Of a stretch of DNA of 64,000 nt, positions 25,978 to 37,205 are shown piece by piece. The translations under genes were made by a program, and so were the position numbers. Position 1 is the first letter of the stretch; the number at the start of each line of letters is the position of its first letter. Under the pieces are notes generated by a model. That model had not been told where the DNA came from, ran no database searches, and worked only from the letters and a program-made list of their open reading frames with translations. This DNA comes from Lactiplantibacillus songbeiensis (GTDB taxonomy: Bacteria; Bacillota; Bacilli; Lactobacillales; Lactobacillaceae). Location of the stretch: positions 1-64,000 of the forward strand of contig NZ_BJDL01000006.1 in the NCBI RefSeq assembly GCF_005405125.1. The letters are read 5' to 3'.

Positions 25978-26249
25978 ATCTTTTCAGTCGTTGGGTGCCG
26001 ATTGGGTATTAATTGGTTTATGTCGATCTATCAATATTACAATCATTTATTAGTCGAAACGGTTAGCTATTAATTGTCGAAAGCGCTGATTTCAGGTACG
26101 CTGGTAACAGTGTTGTTTAGGTAGTCCAAATAACTAACCTAGACGTCATCGCAGATAAATAAATCGATGTCAACTAGCTAGCAACAACAGGTGGGCTTTA
26201 CATTCAGTCTAAAGGAACCACAATTGATTTATTTATGAGTTTGGTGCTA

Positions 26250-26397
26250 GTTGGCTTAAATTGCCACTCTGGTTGGTCCGACGTTAATTAACGGATATTA
26301 AGAAATTAACGCTTGATTACTTTCAGTCCAGCATTTTAGGAACCAACTGGCAGGCAGCAATTTCAACTAGTACCAGGCGTATTTATTTAGAATACTC
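26250..26397 (+). repeat. Core-less copy of the dispersed intergenic repeat
   Basis: Both ends resemble the ends of the larger repeat at 49131-49510: CCACTCTGGTTGG at 26263-26275 recurs at 49146-49158, and AACCAACTG...CAGGC...CAATTT...ACCA-GCGT at 26341-26380 recurs at 49456-49492. The 125-nt structured core is absent, the sequence passing from CTCTGGTTGG straight to TCCGACGTTA. The rest of the 491-base spacer (25978-26249) shows no gene; a weak cre-like AAAGCGCT lies near 26090. Confidence 0.6.
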
Positions 26398-26413
26398 GGA
26401 GGAGGAATGCAAG

Positions 26414-28138
26414 ATGAAAATATTGATGCCTTATTTCAAACGGTATCATGTCGACGTGAGTATTGCGCTGTTATCTGTGCTTGTTTTAGTCTTTGCCACG
26501 CTTTGGCAGCCGAGATTGTTACAAGTCGTGATGACGGCCATTATTAAAAATGACCAGCAAACGGTGTTGCGAGAGGGAATCCTACTATTAGGATTAGCCG
26601 TTCTTGGCATTGCTGGCGGTGTGATTAATACGATTTATTCTGCCCGGGTGGCGTTAGGGGTAGCGACTGATCTGCGCGCGGATATGTATGCTAAAATCCA
26701 ATCTTTTGCGTACGCCGATGTTGAGACTTTTTCGGCGTCCAACTTGGTGGTTCGCATGACGAATGATATTAATCAAGTCCAGCAAATTGTGATGGCAGCC
26801 TTTCAACAGATCACTCGGGTTCCGTTACTATTTATTGGGGCGTTAATCCTGGCTATTGTGACGATGCCAGAACAATGGTGGGTTATTCTAGTCATGATGT
26901 TGGTGATTTTGCTAGCATCTTGGGTTGCCGTTCGACGGATGACCACCTATTTTGCGGAAACGCAGCAAGATATTGAAAATGTGAATACGGTGACCCGGGA
27001 GAACTTAATGGGCATCCGTGTGGTGAAATCGTTCGTACAAGAAACAAACGAAATCAGCAAGTTCTCACAGGCGTCTGATCAATTGACCGCAGTGACGGCT
27101 AAGATTGGGTATTGGTTTTCAATTTTGATGCCAATTTTCTTCCTAACTGCCAACTTGGCTGTGGGTGTTGCTGTTTATTTAGTTGGTCAAAATATCACGG
27201 CTCATCCAGCTTATTTAGCGGCAATTACTAGTTTCGTCGCTTATTTGATGCAGATTTTATATGCAGTCATTAACGGTGGCTTTTTGATGACGTTTGCGTC
27301 GCGGGCTTTTATTTCAATTGGCCGGATTAGTGAAGTGCTAGTCACTCAGCCAAGTATGACCTATGTCGCCAGTGAAGATGAGACACCACTGACCGGGGAG
27401 ATTACCTTTGATCACGTGACTTTCACGTATCCAGGTGATACTCAGCCAACGTTAAGAGACATTAGCTTTAAAACGACGGCCGGCGCGATGTTGGGGATTG
27501 TTGGCGCTACTGGGTCTGGCAAGACGACGTTGGCCCAACTGATTGCCCGCTTATATGATCCTGACAGTGGACACATTATGATTGGTGGCGTCGATGTTCG
27601 TCAAATTCCTGAAAAAAGGTTGCGGGCGACCGTGGCTTATGTACTCCAACGTTCCACGTTATTTTCGGGGACGATTGCTGGCAATTTAAAGCAGGTACGG
27701 CCAGATGCGCAGGTCAGTCATATGCAATGGGCTGCTAATGTGGCCCAAGCATCCGAGTTTATTGAACGCTTGCCACAAACGTATGATGCACCAGTTGAAG
27801 AGCGATCACAAAACTTTTCGGGTGGACAAAAGCAACGGCTAGCGATTACGCGTGGTATTATTGCCAATCCCGAAATATTGATTTTAGATGACGCGACTTC
27901 AGCGTTAGATGCTCGTTCGGAAAAGTTGGTTCAAGAAGCTATGGATCGCGATTTGAAATCAACAACAACGGTCGTGATTGCGGAAAAGATCGCCTCAATT
28001 ATTCGGGCTGACCAGATCTTGGTTCTAGATGCTGGTCGGATTAGTGGTAGCGGTACGCATCAGCAATTGTTGCAAAGTAATCCGATCTATCAAGCCATTT
28101 ATCAAACGCAAAAAGCGCGCGAGGAGGCGGTCAAATGA
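26414..28138 (+). CDS. ABC exporter, half-transporter 1 (degenerate ATP site)
   Basis: First half of a heterodimeric type IV ABC exporter of the LmrCD/BmrCD kind. An N-terminal six-helix membrane domain (about 10-300) is followed by a nucleotide-binding domain with Walker A GATGSGKTT, signature FSGGQKQR and Walker B ILILDDATSALD. The catalytic Glu after Walker B is Asp and the H-loop His is Glu (VVIAEKIASI), so this half contributes the non-catalytic site. Substrate unknown; drugs, lipids or peptides are possible by family. GGAGGAGG upstream. Its stop overlaps the next start by four bases. Confidence 0.92.
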   Translation: MKILMPYFKRYHVDVSIALLSVLVLVFATLWQPRLLQVVMTAIIKNDQQTVLREGILLLGLAVLGIAGGVINTIYSARVALGVATDLRADMYAKIQSFAYADVETFSASNLVVRMTNDINQVQQIVMAAFQQITRVPLLFIGALILAIVTMPEQWWVILVMMLVILLASWVAVRRMTTYFAETQQDIENVNTVTRENLMGIRVVKSFVQETNEISKFSQASDQLTAVTAKIGYWFSILMPIFFLTANLAVGVAVYLVGQNITAHPAYLAAITSFVAYLMQILYAVINGGFLMTFASRAFISIGRISEVLVTQPSMTYVASEDETPLTGEITFDHVTFTYPGDTQPTLRDISFKTTAGAMLGIVGATGSGKTTLAQLIARLYDPDSGHIMIGGVDVRQIPEKRLRATVAYVLQRSTLFSGTIAGNLKQVRPDAQVSHMQWAANVAQASEFIERLPQTYDAPVEERSQNFSGGQKQRLAITRGIIANPEILILDDATSALDARSEKLVQEAMDRDLKSTTTVVIAEKIASIIRADQILVLDAGRISGSGTHQQLLQSNPIYQAIYQTQKAREEAVK

Positions 28139-29916
28139 GTGATTTACGAAATGCGGGAAAATACTACTGGCATTATTTGAAAAAATATTGGCGGGGCTTT
28201 ATTTTAAGTGCCGTGCTAATCGGTATTTCGACTTGGTGTATCGTGGTGGCACCGACCTACTTAGGCCGAGCAGTTGAAGCGTTGACCACCTATCTAGATC
28301 AGTGGTTGAATCCGGCTACGCGGGCTCAAGCCAGTTTAGGGACGTTCAATCATACGTTGGTTATTTATGTCCTCTTATATGTTGGCGATGCAGCGACGAT
28401 TTTTATGGCCGGTTTGATCCTGGCACGTGTTACTGCTCATTCAACGGGGACAATGCGCGTCGGCCTATTCCGAAAGATGCAACGGATGCGGGTTAAGTAT
28501 TTTGATACCCATAGTGATGGCGACATTTTAGCACGGTTTACGTCCGATTTGGATAATATCTTTAATGCCATGAATCAGGCGCTAATGGAAGTTTTGCTGG
28601 CCGTTGCCCAATTTGTTGGTATCCTAATTGTGATGTTCAATCAAAATGTGACGATGGCATGGGTCACAATGGCTTCAACGCCAGTAGCATTGATTATTGC
28701 CGCCTTGGTGATGCGTAAAGCCGGTACGGCAGTTAATCAGCAACAAGATGATATTGGTCAATTGAATGGCTATATCAATGAACAAATCACGGGTCAAAAG
28801 GTTTTAATTACGAATGGCTTACAGCAGGATTCTAAGCGCGGCTTTGATAAATACAATCAGCGAGTACGTCAATCGGCATTGACTGGTCAAATCTGGTCAG
28901 GTATTTTGAATCCTTTAATGCAGGGGATGTCCTTACTAAATACGGCGATTGTGATCTTTTTCGGTTCCTGGTTGGCCTTAAACGGTAGTTTGTCAAAAGG
29001 GGCAGCCTTAGCGTTAGTGGTTGTGTTTGTGAACTATGCCCAACAATATTATCAACCAATCATGTCGTTAACGAGTCTGTACAGCATGATTCAGTTGGCG
29101 ATTACGGGGGCGCGGCGGATTGATGAAGTCCGTGATCAACCGGATGAAGTGAATCCAGTCGATGGCGGCCGTCCAGATGGCATTCAACGCGAATTGAAGA
29201 TTGATGACGTGCATTTCAGCTATTTGCCGGGTAAAGAAATTTTACATGGCATTACGATCAATGTGCAGCGTGGTGAAATGGTCGCATTAGTGGGGCCGAC
29301 CGGTTCTGGGAAGACGACCGTGATGAATTTATTGAATCGGTTTTACGACGTGGACAGTGGTCAGATTACGTTTGATGGGGTTGATATTCGGACGTTTGAT
29401 TTAAAGGCGTTACGCCAAAATGTTGGGATTGTCTTACAAGAGCCTCAATTATTTACGGGCACGATTGCGGACAACATTCGTTATGGTCAGCCGGAAGCGA
29501 GCATGGATCGTGTGATTGCTGCTGCTAAACAGGCCAATATTCATGACTTTATTGAAAGCTTGCCGGAGAAATACGCGACGCAAGTTTCTGATGAACAGAG
29601 TATTTTCTCGGCTGGTCAGAAGCAACTGATGTCGATTGCTAGAACGATTTTAACAAATCCACGACTGTTAATTTTAGACGAAGCAACGTCTAACGTGGAT
29701 ACGGTGACGGAAGCTAAGATTCAAGCAGCCATGGATAATGTGATTCAAGGTCGGACCAGCTTTGTCATCGCGCATCGCTTGAAGACGATTTTGAACGCTG
29801 ATAAAATCGTTGTGCTGAAAGATGGGGCAATTATTGAGCAGGGCAGTCACGAAGCACTATTGGCTGAAAATGGTTTTTATGCGGAGCTGTATCGTAATCA
29901 GATGGTCTTTGACTAG
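28135..29916 (+). CDS. ABC exporter, half-transporter 2 (catalytic ATP site)
   Basis: Partner of the preceding half-transporter. Membrane domain about 15-330, then Walker A GPTGSGKTT, Walker B LLILDEATSNVD with catalytic Glu, and H-loop His in FVIAHRLKT, all canonical; the signature is altered to FSAGQKQL. Paired with the canonical signature of half 1, this gives one active and one degenerate composite site. ATGA overlap means coupled translation and equal stoichiometry. A terminator closes the two-gene operon. Confidence 0.93.
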   Translation: MSDLRNAGKYYWHYLKKYWRGFILSAVLIGISTWCIVVAPTYLGRAVEALTTYLDQWLNPATRAQASLGTFNHTLVIYVLLYVGDAATIFMAGLILARVTAHSTGTMRVGLFRKMQRMRVKYFDTHSDGDILARFTSDLDNIFNAMNQALMEVLLAVAQFVGILIVMFNQNVTMAWVTMASTPVALIIAALVMRKAGTAVNQQQDDIGQLNGYINEQITGQKVLITNGLQQDSKRGFDKYNQRVRQSALTGQIWSGILNPLMQGMSLLNTAIVIFFGSWLALNGSLSKGAALALVVVFVNYAQQYYQPIMSLTSLYSMIQLAITGARRIDEVRDQPDEVNPVDGGRPDGIQRELKIDDVHFSYLPGKEILHGITINVQRGEMVALVGPTGSGKTTVMNLLNRFYDVDSGQITFDGVDIRTFDLKALRQNVGIVLQEPQLFTGTIADNIRYGQPEASMDRVIAAAKQANIHDFIESLPEKYATQVSDEQSIFSAGQKQLMSIARTILTNPRLLILDEATSNVDTVTEAKIQAAMDNVIQGRTSFVIAHRLKTILNADKIVVLKDGAIIEQGSHEALLAENGFYAELYRNQMVFD

Positions 29917-29932
29917 TTGGTTTAAGGGTTAT

Positions 29933-29975
29933 AAAAAGACAGTTGCCATTAACTGAATATTGGCAACTGTCTTTT
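29933..29975. terminator. Bidirectional terminator between the ABC operon and the HAD gene
   Basis: AAAAAGACAGTTGCCA pairs perfectly with TGGCAACTGTCTTTTT; both flanks carry suitable runs. Confidence 0.92.
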
Positions 29976-29987
29976 TAATTTGTAAGC

Positions 29988-30710
29988 TTAAACTGGCGCT
30001 GCTTGAATCAGGGCCGTAAGCAATTCACGCATTTCGGCCGGCGTCTCCACGATTTGATCCGGGATGACGGCTGGCTGAATTTGTTGAGCCTGGCGATGGT
30101 TGAACCAAAACGTTTGCCAACCAGCATGCTTGGCACTGGTAATGTCTAAAGTCGCATTGTCACCGATATAAGCTGCTTGATTAGCTTTGATACCAGCTTG
30201 ATGTGCCCAAGTTGTAAAAATTGAGGGATCAGGTTTTGCGAGTGCAATTTCATCCGAAATAAAAATATCATCTGGATGCACATAGCGCTCAATCTGCAAC
30301 TGGTGCAACTTTTTTCGTTGAATAGCTGCCGGGCCGTTGGTAATAATCCCGATTTTAAAACAATGACTTAATTTTTCGAGGACGGGAGCGAGTCCCGGAA
30401 ATAACTCGATTTTAGCTAAGGCCTGATGGTAGGCTAGTTCGAATTGGATTGCCCAATCGGTGGTGATGGTCTCCGTGAGTAATGTCGCCAAAGTATGCCG
30501 TAATCGGGCGGTCTGCCAAGCTTCTAGACTAAGCTCCTTAGCCGTTACTTGATGGAAATTTTGGTCGGTAAAATCACGAAAACGGTTAAAAACGTTAGCC
30601 AATTCAGTCGGCGTCAAGTGTAACTGAGTCATCTGACTCAAGGCTTTACTGAATGGTGATTTTTGATCGTAGAGCGTATCATCTACATCAAAAATGATGG
30701 CTTTAATCAT
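29988..30710 (-). CDS. HAD-superfamily phosphatase (YjjG/YfnB-like)
   Basis: Cytosolic haloacid-dehalogenase-type phosphatase, 240 residues. Motif I FDVDDTLYD, motif II (IITNGP), motif III Lys near DEIALAKPDP and motif IV YIGDNATLD are complete, and a helical C1 cap lies between motifs I and II. The TLYDQKSPF and cap layout resemble the YjjG group, which dephosphorylates nucleoside monophosphates in E. coli, but the substrate here is not established. GGAGG is 11 bases upstream. Confidence 0.85.
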   Translation of the reverse strand: MIKAIIFDVDDTLYDQKSPFSKALSQMTQLHLTPTELANVFNRFRDFTDQNFHQVTAKELSLEAWQTARLRHTLATLLTETITTDWAIQFELAYHQALAKIELFPGLAPVLEKLSHCFKIGIITNGPAAIQRKKLHQLQIERYVHPDDIFISDEIALAKPDPSIFTTWAHQAGIKANQAAYIGDNATLDITSAKHAGWQTFWFNHRQAQQIQPAVIPDQIVETPAEMRELLTALIQAAPV

Positions 30711-30783
30711 TTTAAATTGAGCCTCCTATGCGAAAGATATTTTAGCATACAATTTAAAAATCACAAATTCCTGATGAAAATTC

Positions 30784-30935
30784 TTGCAAGCACCGCCAAT
30801 CTTCGGTATACTAATTTTCGGTGCTAAAGCACCAATTCACACTCGTGGTGATGATATCAGTGGTGCTCATTGAGTCCTGACGTCAAGGGAGCTGCGAGGA
30901 GGATCAAAACTAATTTTTTGGAGGCAACATATATT
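30784..30935 (+). promoter_or_regulatory. rpsB promoter and leader
   Basis: TTGCAA at 30784-30789 and TATACT at 30807-30812 with a 17-base spacer give a leader of about 115 nt. The leader starts with the hairpin GGTGCT-AA-AGCACC (30820-30833), followed by CTCGTGGTGATGATATCAGTGG-type pairing segments. Leaders of rpsB operons can bind S2 for autoregulation in other bacteria; whether this one does is not visible. Confidence 0.7.
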
Positions 30936-31742
30936 ATGGCTGTTATTTCTATGAAACAATTGCTTGAAGCCGGTGTCCATTTCGGTCACCAAACTCGTCG
31001 TTGGAACCCAAAGATGAAACCATACATCTTTACGGAACGTAACGGTATTTACATCATTGACTTACAAAAGACGGTCAAGATGATCGATTCTGCTTATAAC
31101 TTTGTTAAGGATGCCGCTGCTGATGATGGCGTTATCTTGTTTGTTGGGACTAAGAAACAAGCCCAAGATTCAATCGAAGAAGAAGCAACTCGTGCCGGTC
31201 AATACTTCGTTAACCATCGTTGGTTAGGTGGGACTTTGACTAACTGGAACACCATCCAAACTCGGATCAAACGTCTTAAAGATTTGAAGAAGATGGAAGA
31301 AGACGGTACCTTTGATCGTTTACCTAAGAAGGAAGTTTCATTATTAATCAAGCAACGTGCTAAGCTTGAAAAATTCTTGGGTGGGATTGAAGATATGCCT
31401 CGCATCCCAGATGTTATCTTCATCGTTGACCCTCGTAAGGAACAAATTGCGGTTAAGGAAGCTCAAAAGTTGAACATTCCGATCGTCGCAATGGTTGATA
31501 CGAACACTGATCCTGATGACATTGATGTTATCATTCCTTCAAACGATGACGCTATCCGTGCCGTTCGTTTGATCACTTCTAAGATGGCTGACGCTGTCAT
31601 TGAAGGCCGTCAAGGCGAAGACGAAGATGTTACTGAAGCTTCATTCAAAGGTAACAAGGACGCTAAGAAGTCAGTTGACTCTTTAGAAGACATCGTTGAA
31701 GCTGTTGAAGGCGACAATGATACTAAGTCTGACAATAAATAA
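30936..31742 (+). CDS. rpsB: 30S ribosomal protein S2
   Basis: Small-subunit protein needed for S1 docking. Starts [27 protein letters not shown], the S2 N-terminal signature, and carries the [15 protein letters not shown] motif. The C-terminal 30 residues are acidic and lineage-specific. The 268-residue frame starts at ATG 30936 (GGAGG upstream); an upstream extension in the same frame is part of the leader. tsf follows after an attenuator-like hairpin. Confidence 0.98.
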   Translation: MAVISMKQLLEAGVHFGHQTRRWNPKMKPYIFTERNGIYIIDLQKTVKMIDSAYNFVKDAAADDGVILFVGTKKQAQDSIEEEATRAGQYFVNHRWLGGTLTNWNTIQTRIKRLKDLKKMEEDGTFDRLPKKEVSLLIKQRAKLEKFLGGIEDMPRIPDVIFIVDPRKEQIAVKEAQKLNIPIVAMVDTNTDPDDIDVIIPSNDDAIRAVRLITSKMADAVIEGRQGEDEDVTEASFKGNKDAKKSVDSLEDIVEAVEGDNDTKSDNK

Positions 31743-31753
31743 TTGAAATAATT

Positions 31754-31808
31754 AGGCTGTCTTAAAAATCGCGGACCTCATCGGCCTGATTTTGAGGGCA
31801 GCCTTTTA
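31754..31808 (+). terminator. Terminator or attenuator between rpsB and tsf
   Basis: AGGCTGTC...GGCAGCCTTTT with a long AT-rich inner arm (TTAAAAATC with GATTTTGAG). Read-through to tsf is expected as in other rpsB-tsf operons. Confidence 0.7.
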
Positions 31809-31842
31809 TCAAAAAATAAACATGCTCAAAGGAGAGTAAACT

Positions 31843-33602
<1,760 letters not shown>

Positions 33603-33603
33603 C

Positions 33604-34167
33604 ATGGCAGTGACAGAACCTATCTTAAAAGATGCACAAGCTAAAATGAAAAAAGCGGAAGCCGCTTTACAACGCGAACTCGGTAACATTCGGGCGGGCC
33701 GCGCCAATGCGTCGTTGTTAAATCGGATTTCTGCGGATTATTATGGGACGCAGACGCCATTGAACCAAATGGCGTCAATCACCGTTCCGGAACCACGGGT
33801 CTTAATGGTAACGCCATTTGATAAAAGTGCGTTAAAAGAAATTGAAAAAGCCATCTTGGCTTCAGATTTAGGGATTAGCCCCGCTAACGATGGGACTGCT
33901 ATTCGGTTAGTAATTCCACAGTTAACTGAAGAACGCCGTCAAGAATTAGCTAAAGATGTTAAGGCAGAAGGCGAACGCGGCAAAGTTGCCGTTCGTAATG
34001 TTCGTCGGGATGCGATGGATGCGTTGAAGAAGGGCCATAAGAATGGCGACTTCACTGACGACCAATTACATCAATTAGAAGACCAGACTCAGAAGTTGAC
34101 TGATCAAGCTGGCAAGGACGTTGACGCCATTGTCGCCGACAAAGAAAAAGAAATCCTTGAAGGTTAA
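33604..34167 (+). CDS. frr: Ribosome recycling factor
   Basis: Splits post-termination ribosomes with EF-G. 187 residues with the conserved [30 protein letters not shown] and [15 protein letters not shown] segments of the L-shaped RRF. AGGGGGA precedes ATG 33604. pyrH-frr is a standard operon. Confidence 0.98.
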   Translation: MAVTEPILKDAQAKMKKAEAALQRELGNIRAGRANASLLNRISADYYGTQTPLNQMASITVPEPRVLMVTPFDKSALKEIEKAILASDLGISPANDGTAIRLVIPQLTEERRQELAKDVKAEGERGKVAVRNVRRDAMDALKKGHKNGDFTDDQLHQLEDQTQKLTDQAGKDVDAIVADKEKEILEG

Positions 34168-34186
34168 TCAGGGTTGCGATTTGATT

Positions 34187-34216
34187 AAGGCTTGAAGAAA
34201 TTCAAGCCTTTTTTTG
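34187..34216 (+). terminator. Rho-independent terminator after frr
   Basis: AAGGCTTGAA-GAAA-TTCAAGCCTT with a run of seven T residues. Confidence 0.9.
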
Positions 34217-34285
34217 TTGACGATAGTTTAATCGCCTGTTTTTTGGTAAAATAGTGCTTGGTTAAGCTTTTTTTGGAGGTGCAAT

Positions 34286-35065
34286 TTGTTCGCTTTTTTA
34301 AATAAAAATGATCCAGCTGAAACCACGACGCCGGCAATTGATCCCCAACGGATCCCGGCACACGTGGCCATCATTATGGATGGCAATGGCCGCTGGGCAA
34401 AAGCACGGCATTTACCGCGGATTGCGGGTCACAAAGAAGGGATGAACACCGTCAAAAAGGTCACAATTGCTGCGAGTGATCTTGGGGTGAAAGTCCTGAC
34501 CTTATACGCGTTTTCAACGGAAAACTGGAAACGACCAACGGATGAGGTCAATTATTTGATGCAATTGCCAGTCAGCTTCTTTGATACCTTTGTGCCAGAC
34601 TTGGTTAAAAATAATGTGCAAGTTCAAGTCATGGGCTATACGGATAAGTTACCAGCGAAGACGCAAAAGGCCGTGAATGATGCGATTGCGGATACCAAGG
34701 ATTGTGACGGCATGATCCTGAACTTTGCCTTGAATTACGGTTCACGTTCGGAAATTGTGAGTGGCATTCAAGCGATTGCGGCGCAAGTTCAAGCTGGTGA
34801 GTTAGCTGTTACTGATATTGACGAAGCCACGGTTGATCAGGCACTAATGACGGCGCCACTCGCCCCGTATCATGATCCGGATCTGTTGATTCGGACAAGT
34901 GGTGAGGAACGGATCTCGAACTTTCTGCTTTGGCAGATTGCGTACAGTGAGTTAGTCTTTACAGATGTGAAATGGCCCGACTTTACTGCGACGACTCTCA
35001 AAGCCTGCATTGCGGATTATCAAAGCCGCGATCGGCGTTTTGGCGGGTTATCGAATCAAAAATAA
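34286..35065 (+). CDS. uppS: Undecaprenyl diphosphate synthase
   Basis: cis-Prenyltransferase building the C55 carrier lipid for peptidoglycan and teichoic acids. The catalytic Asp motif HVAIIMDGNGRWAK, TLYAFSTENWKRP, and DLLIRTSGEERISNFLLWQIAYSE are intact. TTG 34286 is the start (GGAGGT 5 bases upstream), giving 259 residues including a short lineage-specific N-terminal tail. It is followed at 15 bases by cdsA. Confidence 0.96.
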   Translation: MFAFLNKNDPAETTTPAIDPQRIPAHVAIIMDGNGRWAKARHLPRIAGHKEGMNTVKKVTIAASDLGVKVLTLYAFSTENWKRPTDEVNYLMQLPVSFFDTFVPDLVKNNVQVQVMGYTDKLPAKTQKAVNDAIADTKDCDGMILNFALNYGSRSEIVSGIQAIAAQVQAGELAVTDIDEATVDQALMTAPLAPYHDPDLLIRTSGEERISNFLLWQIAYSELVFTDVKWPDFTATTLKACIADYQSRDRRFGGLSNQK

Positions 35066-35080
35066 AGGGAGTTTTAACTT

Positions 35081-35866
35081 ATGAAACAACGTGTCATTAC
35101 GGCTGTTGTGGCGTTAATCTTTTTTATCCCCGTAATTTTCATTGGTGGGATTACACTGGATATCGTGGCAATGGTCCTCGGTGCGATTGCGATGACTGAA
35201 TTACTAGTCATGCGCAAGAAGCTCTTAATTTCATTTGAAGCGATTATCGGGATGCTAGCGGTGATGGTCGAGATTGCCCCCAATAAGTGGTTTAACGGCC
35301 TGCCAGACCAGTTAAACAAGGCTTATGTGGTTTATTTCTTGATTATTCTCCTGTTACTGCATACGGTTTGGTCACGTAACCGGTTCTCATTTGATGATGC
35401 TGGTATGCTAACCCTAGGCATTTTCTACATTGGGATGGGTTTTAATTATTTTACGGCCGCTCGTGGTGTGAATGTGCAGATGTTGTTGTACTTGATGTTT
35501 ATCGTTTGGGCAACTGATAGTGGGGCTTACATGGTTGGCCGGAAGTTAGGTAAACATAAAGTGACCCCCATCAGTCCTAACAAGACTTGGGAAGGTTGTA
35601 TCGGTGGGAGCATTATCGGGGTTGTGATTGCCACGGCCTTTGCCATCGGGTTCCAAGTCGGGTATCACAATTGGTTGAGTATGTTAGTGATCACGATTAT
35701 CTTATCAGTGGTCGGTCAATTTGGTGATTTAGTAGAATCTGCGTTAAAACGGTATTATGGTGTTAAGGATTCTGGTAAGATTTTACCTGGACATGGCGGG
35801 ATCTTAGACCGCTTTGACAGTATGTTACTAGTCTTTCCAATTGCCCATCTTTTCGGGTTGTTCTAA
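35081..35866 (+). CDS. cdsA: Phosphatidate cytidylyltransferase
   Basis: Polytopic membrane enzyme making CDP-diacylglycerol for phospholipid synthesis. About eight hydrophobic segments in 261 residues; the family signature near the C terminus reads SVVGQFGDLVESALKRYYGVKDSGKILPGHGG..DRFDS. In the conserved order uppS-cdsA-rseP. Confidence 0.96.
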   Translation: MKQRVITAVVALIFFIPVIFIGGITLDIVAMVLGAIAMTELLVMRKKLLISFEAIIGMLAVMVEIAPNKWFNGLPDQLNKAYVVYFLIILLLLHTVWSRNRFSFDDAGMLTLGIFYIGMGFNYFTAARGVNVQMLLYLMFIVWATDSGAYMVGRKLGKHKVTPISPNKTWEGCIGGSIIGVVIATAFAIGFQVGYHNWLSMLVITIILSVVGQFGDLVESALKRYYGVKDSGKILPGHGGILDRFDSMLLVFPIAHLFGLF

Positions 35867-35909
35867 CGACTAAGCATCCCCACAACTAGTGGGAGAAAGG
35901 ATCCGCGCA

Positions 35910-37187
35910 TTGATAGTTACGATTATTACCTTTATTATCGTTTTCGGGATCTTAGTGATCGTGCATGAATTTGGTCATTTTTACTTTGCCAAACGGGCCG
36001 GGATCCTTGTCCGGGAATTCTCGGTTGGAATGGGGCCTAAAGCGGTCGCATTTCGACGTAATGCCACAACATATACCTTGCGATTTTTACCGATTGGTGG
36101 GTATGTGCGGATGGCTGGGGTGGCCGATGACGAAGACGATGAGTTAAAGCCAGGAACGCCCGTTAGTTTGCAGATGGGTGACGATGGCCTGGTGCATTCA
36201 ATTAATGCCAGTAAAAAGACGACCTTGTTTAATGGGATTCCGTTATCCGTCACGGCTACCGATCTTGAAAAAGCCTTGTGGATTGAAGGTTATGAGAACG
36301 GTGATGAAAGCGAAGTTAAACACTACGCTGTTGATCACGATGCGACGATTGTTGAAAGTGACGGCACTGAGGTTCAGATTGCCCCAGTGGATGTCCAGTT
36401 CCAATCAGCCAAACTTTGGCAACGGATGCTGACGAACTTTGCTGGGCCGATGAATAACTTCATCTTGGCAATTATTACCTTTGCCATTTTGGCCTTTATG
36501 CAAGGCGGGGTCACCACGGTAACGACCAAAGTTGCCGGCACCACGGCCAATTCCGTCGCGCGTCAAGTTGGCATTAAGACCGGTGATCAGATTGTGGCCG
36601 TTAATGGGAAAAAGATGACGAGTTCACAGTCCATCTCATTACTCATTCAAGATAGTCCTAATCAAACCGTCAAGTTAGGCGTCAAGCGTGCTGGCACGAC
36701 AAAGACGATTGTGGTAAAGCCCGCTGCTAAAACGGTCTCTGGCAATAAGATTGGTCAGATTGGGGTCAAGTGGGCCACAGCGACTGATCACAGTTTAGGG
36801 GCCAAATTAGCGTATGGGGTTACTGGTTCTTGGAACATCACGAAACAAATTTTCCAAGTCCTTGGTCGCATGGTGACACATGGCTTCAGCCTAAATGATT
36901 TAGGTGGACCAGTGGCCATCTTTGCCACTACGTCACAAGCTGCCAAATCTGGTGTTCGCCAAGTCATTTATTTGTTGGCAGTCTTGTCGATTAACTTAGG
37001 CATCGTCAACTTATTGCCGATTCCAGCCCTCGATGGTGGGAAGCTCTTGTTGAACATCGTTGAAGGAATCCGTGGTAAGCCGCTACGGGTAGAGACTGAA
37101 AGTGTGATTACGTTAATTGGTTTTGGCCTTTTAATGTTATTGATGGTCTTAGTGACGTGGAATGATATTCAACGTTACTTCTTCTAA
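35910..37187 (+). CDS. rseP: RIP metalloprotease RseP/Eep
   Basis: Site-2-type intramembrane zinc protease. HExxH is in VIVHEFGHFYFAKRAG within the first membrane helix, a PDZ domain occupies about 185-275 (GIKTGDQIVAVNGKKM), and the second metal motif NLLPIPALDGGKLL lies in the last helices. Substrates of Gram-positive Eep homologues include lipoprotein signal peptides and anti-sigma factors. TTG 35910 is preferred (AAAGG 9 bases upstream) over GTG 35889, giving 425 residues. Confidence 0.94.
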   Translation: MIVTIITFIIVFGILVIVHEFGHFYFAKRAGILVREFSVGMGPKAVAFRRNATTYTLRFLPIGGYVRMAGVADDEDDELKPGTPVSLQMGDDGLVHSINASKKTTLFNGIPLSVTATDLEKALWIEGYENGDESEVKHYAVDHDATIVESDGTEVQIAPVDVQFQSAKLWQRMLTNFAGPMNNFILAIITFAILAFMQGGVTTVTTKVAGTTANSVARQVGIKTGDQIVAVNGKKMTSSQSISLLIQDSPNQTVKLGVKRAGTTKTIVVKPAAKTVSGNKIGQIGVKWATATDHSLGAKLAYGVTGSWNITKQIFQVLGRMVTHGFSLNDLGGPVAIFATTSQAAKSGVRQVIYLLAVLSINLGIVNLLPIPALDGGKLLLNIVEGIRGKPLRVETESVITLIGFGLLMLLMVLVTWNDIQRYFF

Positions 37188-37205
37188 GCTTTTGAAAAAT
37201 TAACA

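Noticed and set aside
26084-26100. cre site in the ldhD-ABC spacer
   Set aside because: Only 11 of 14 positions match and it is over 300 bases from the next gene.
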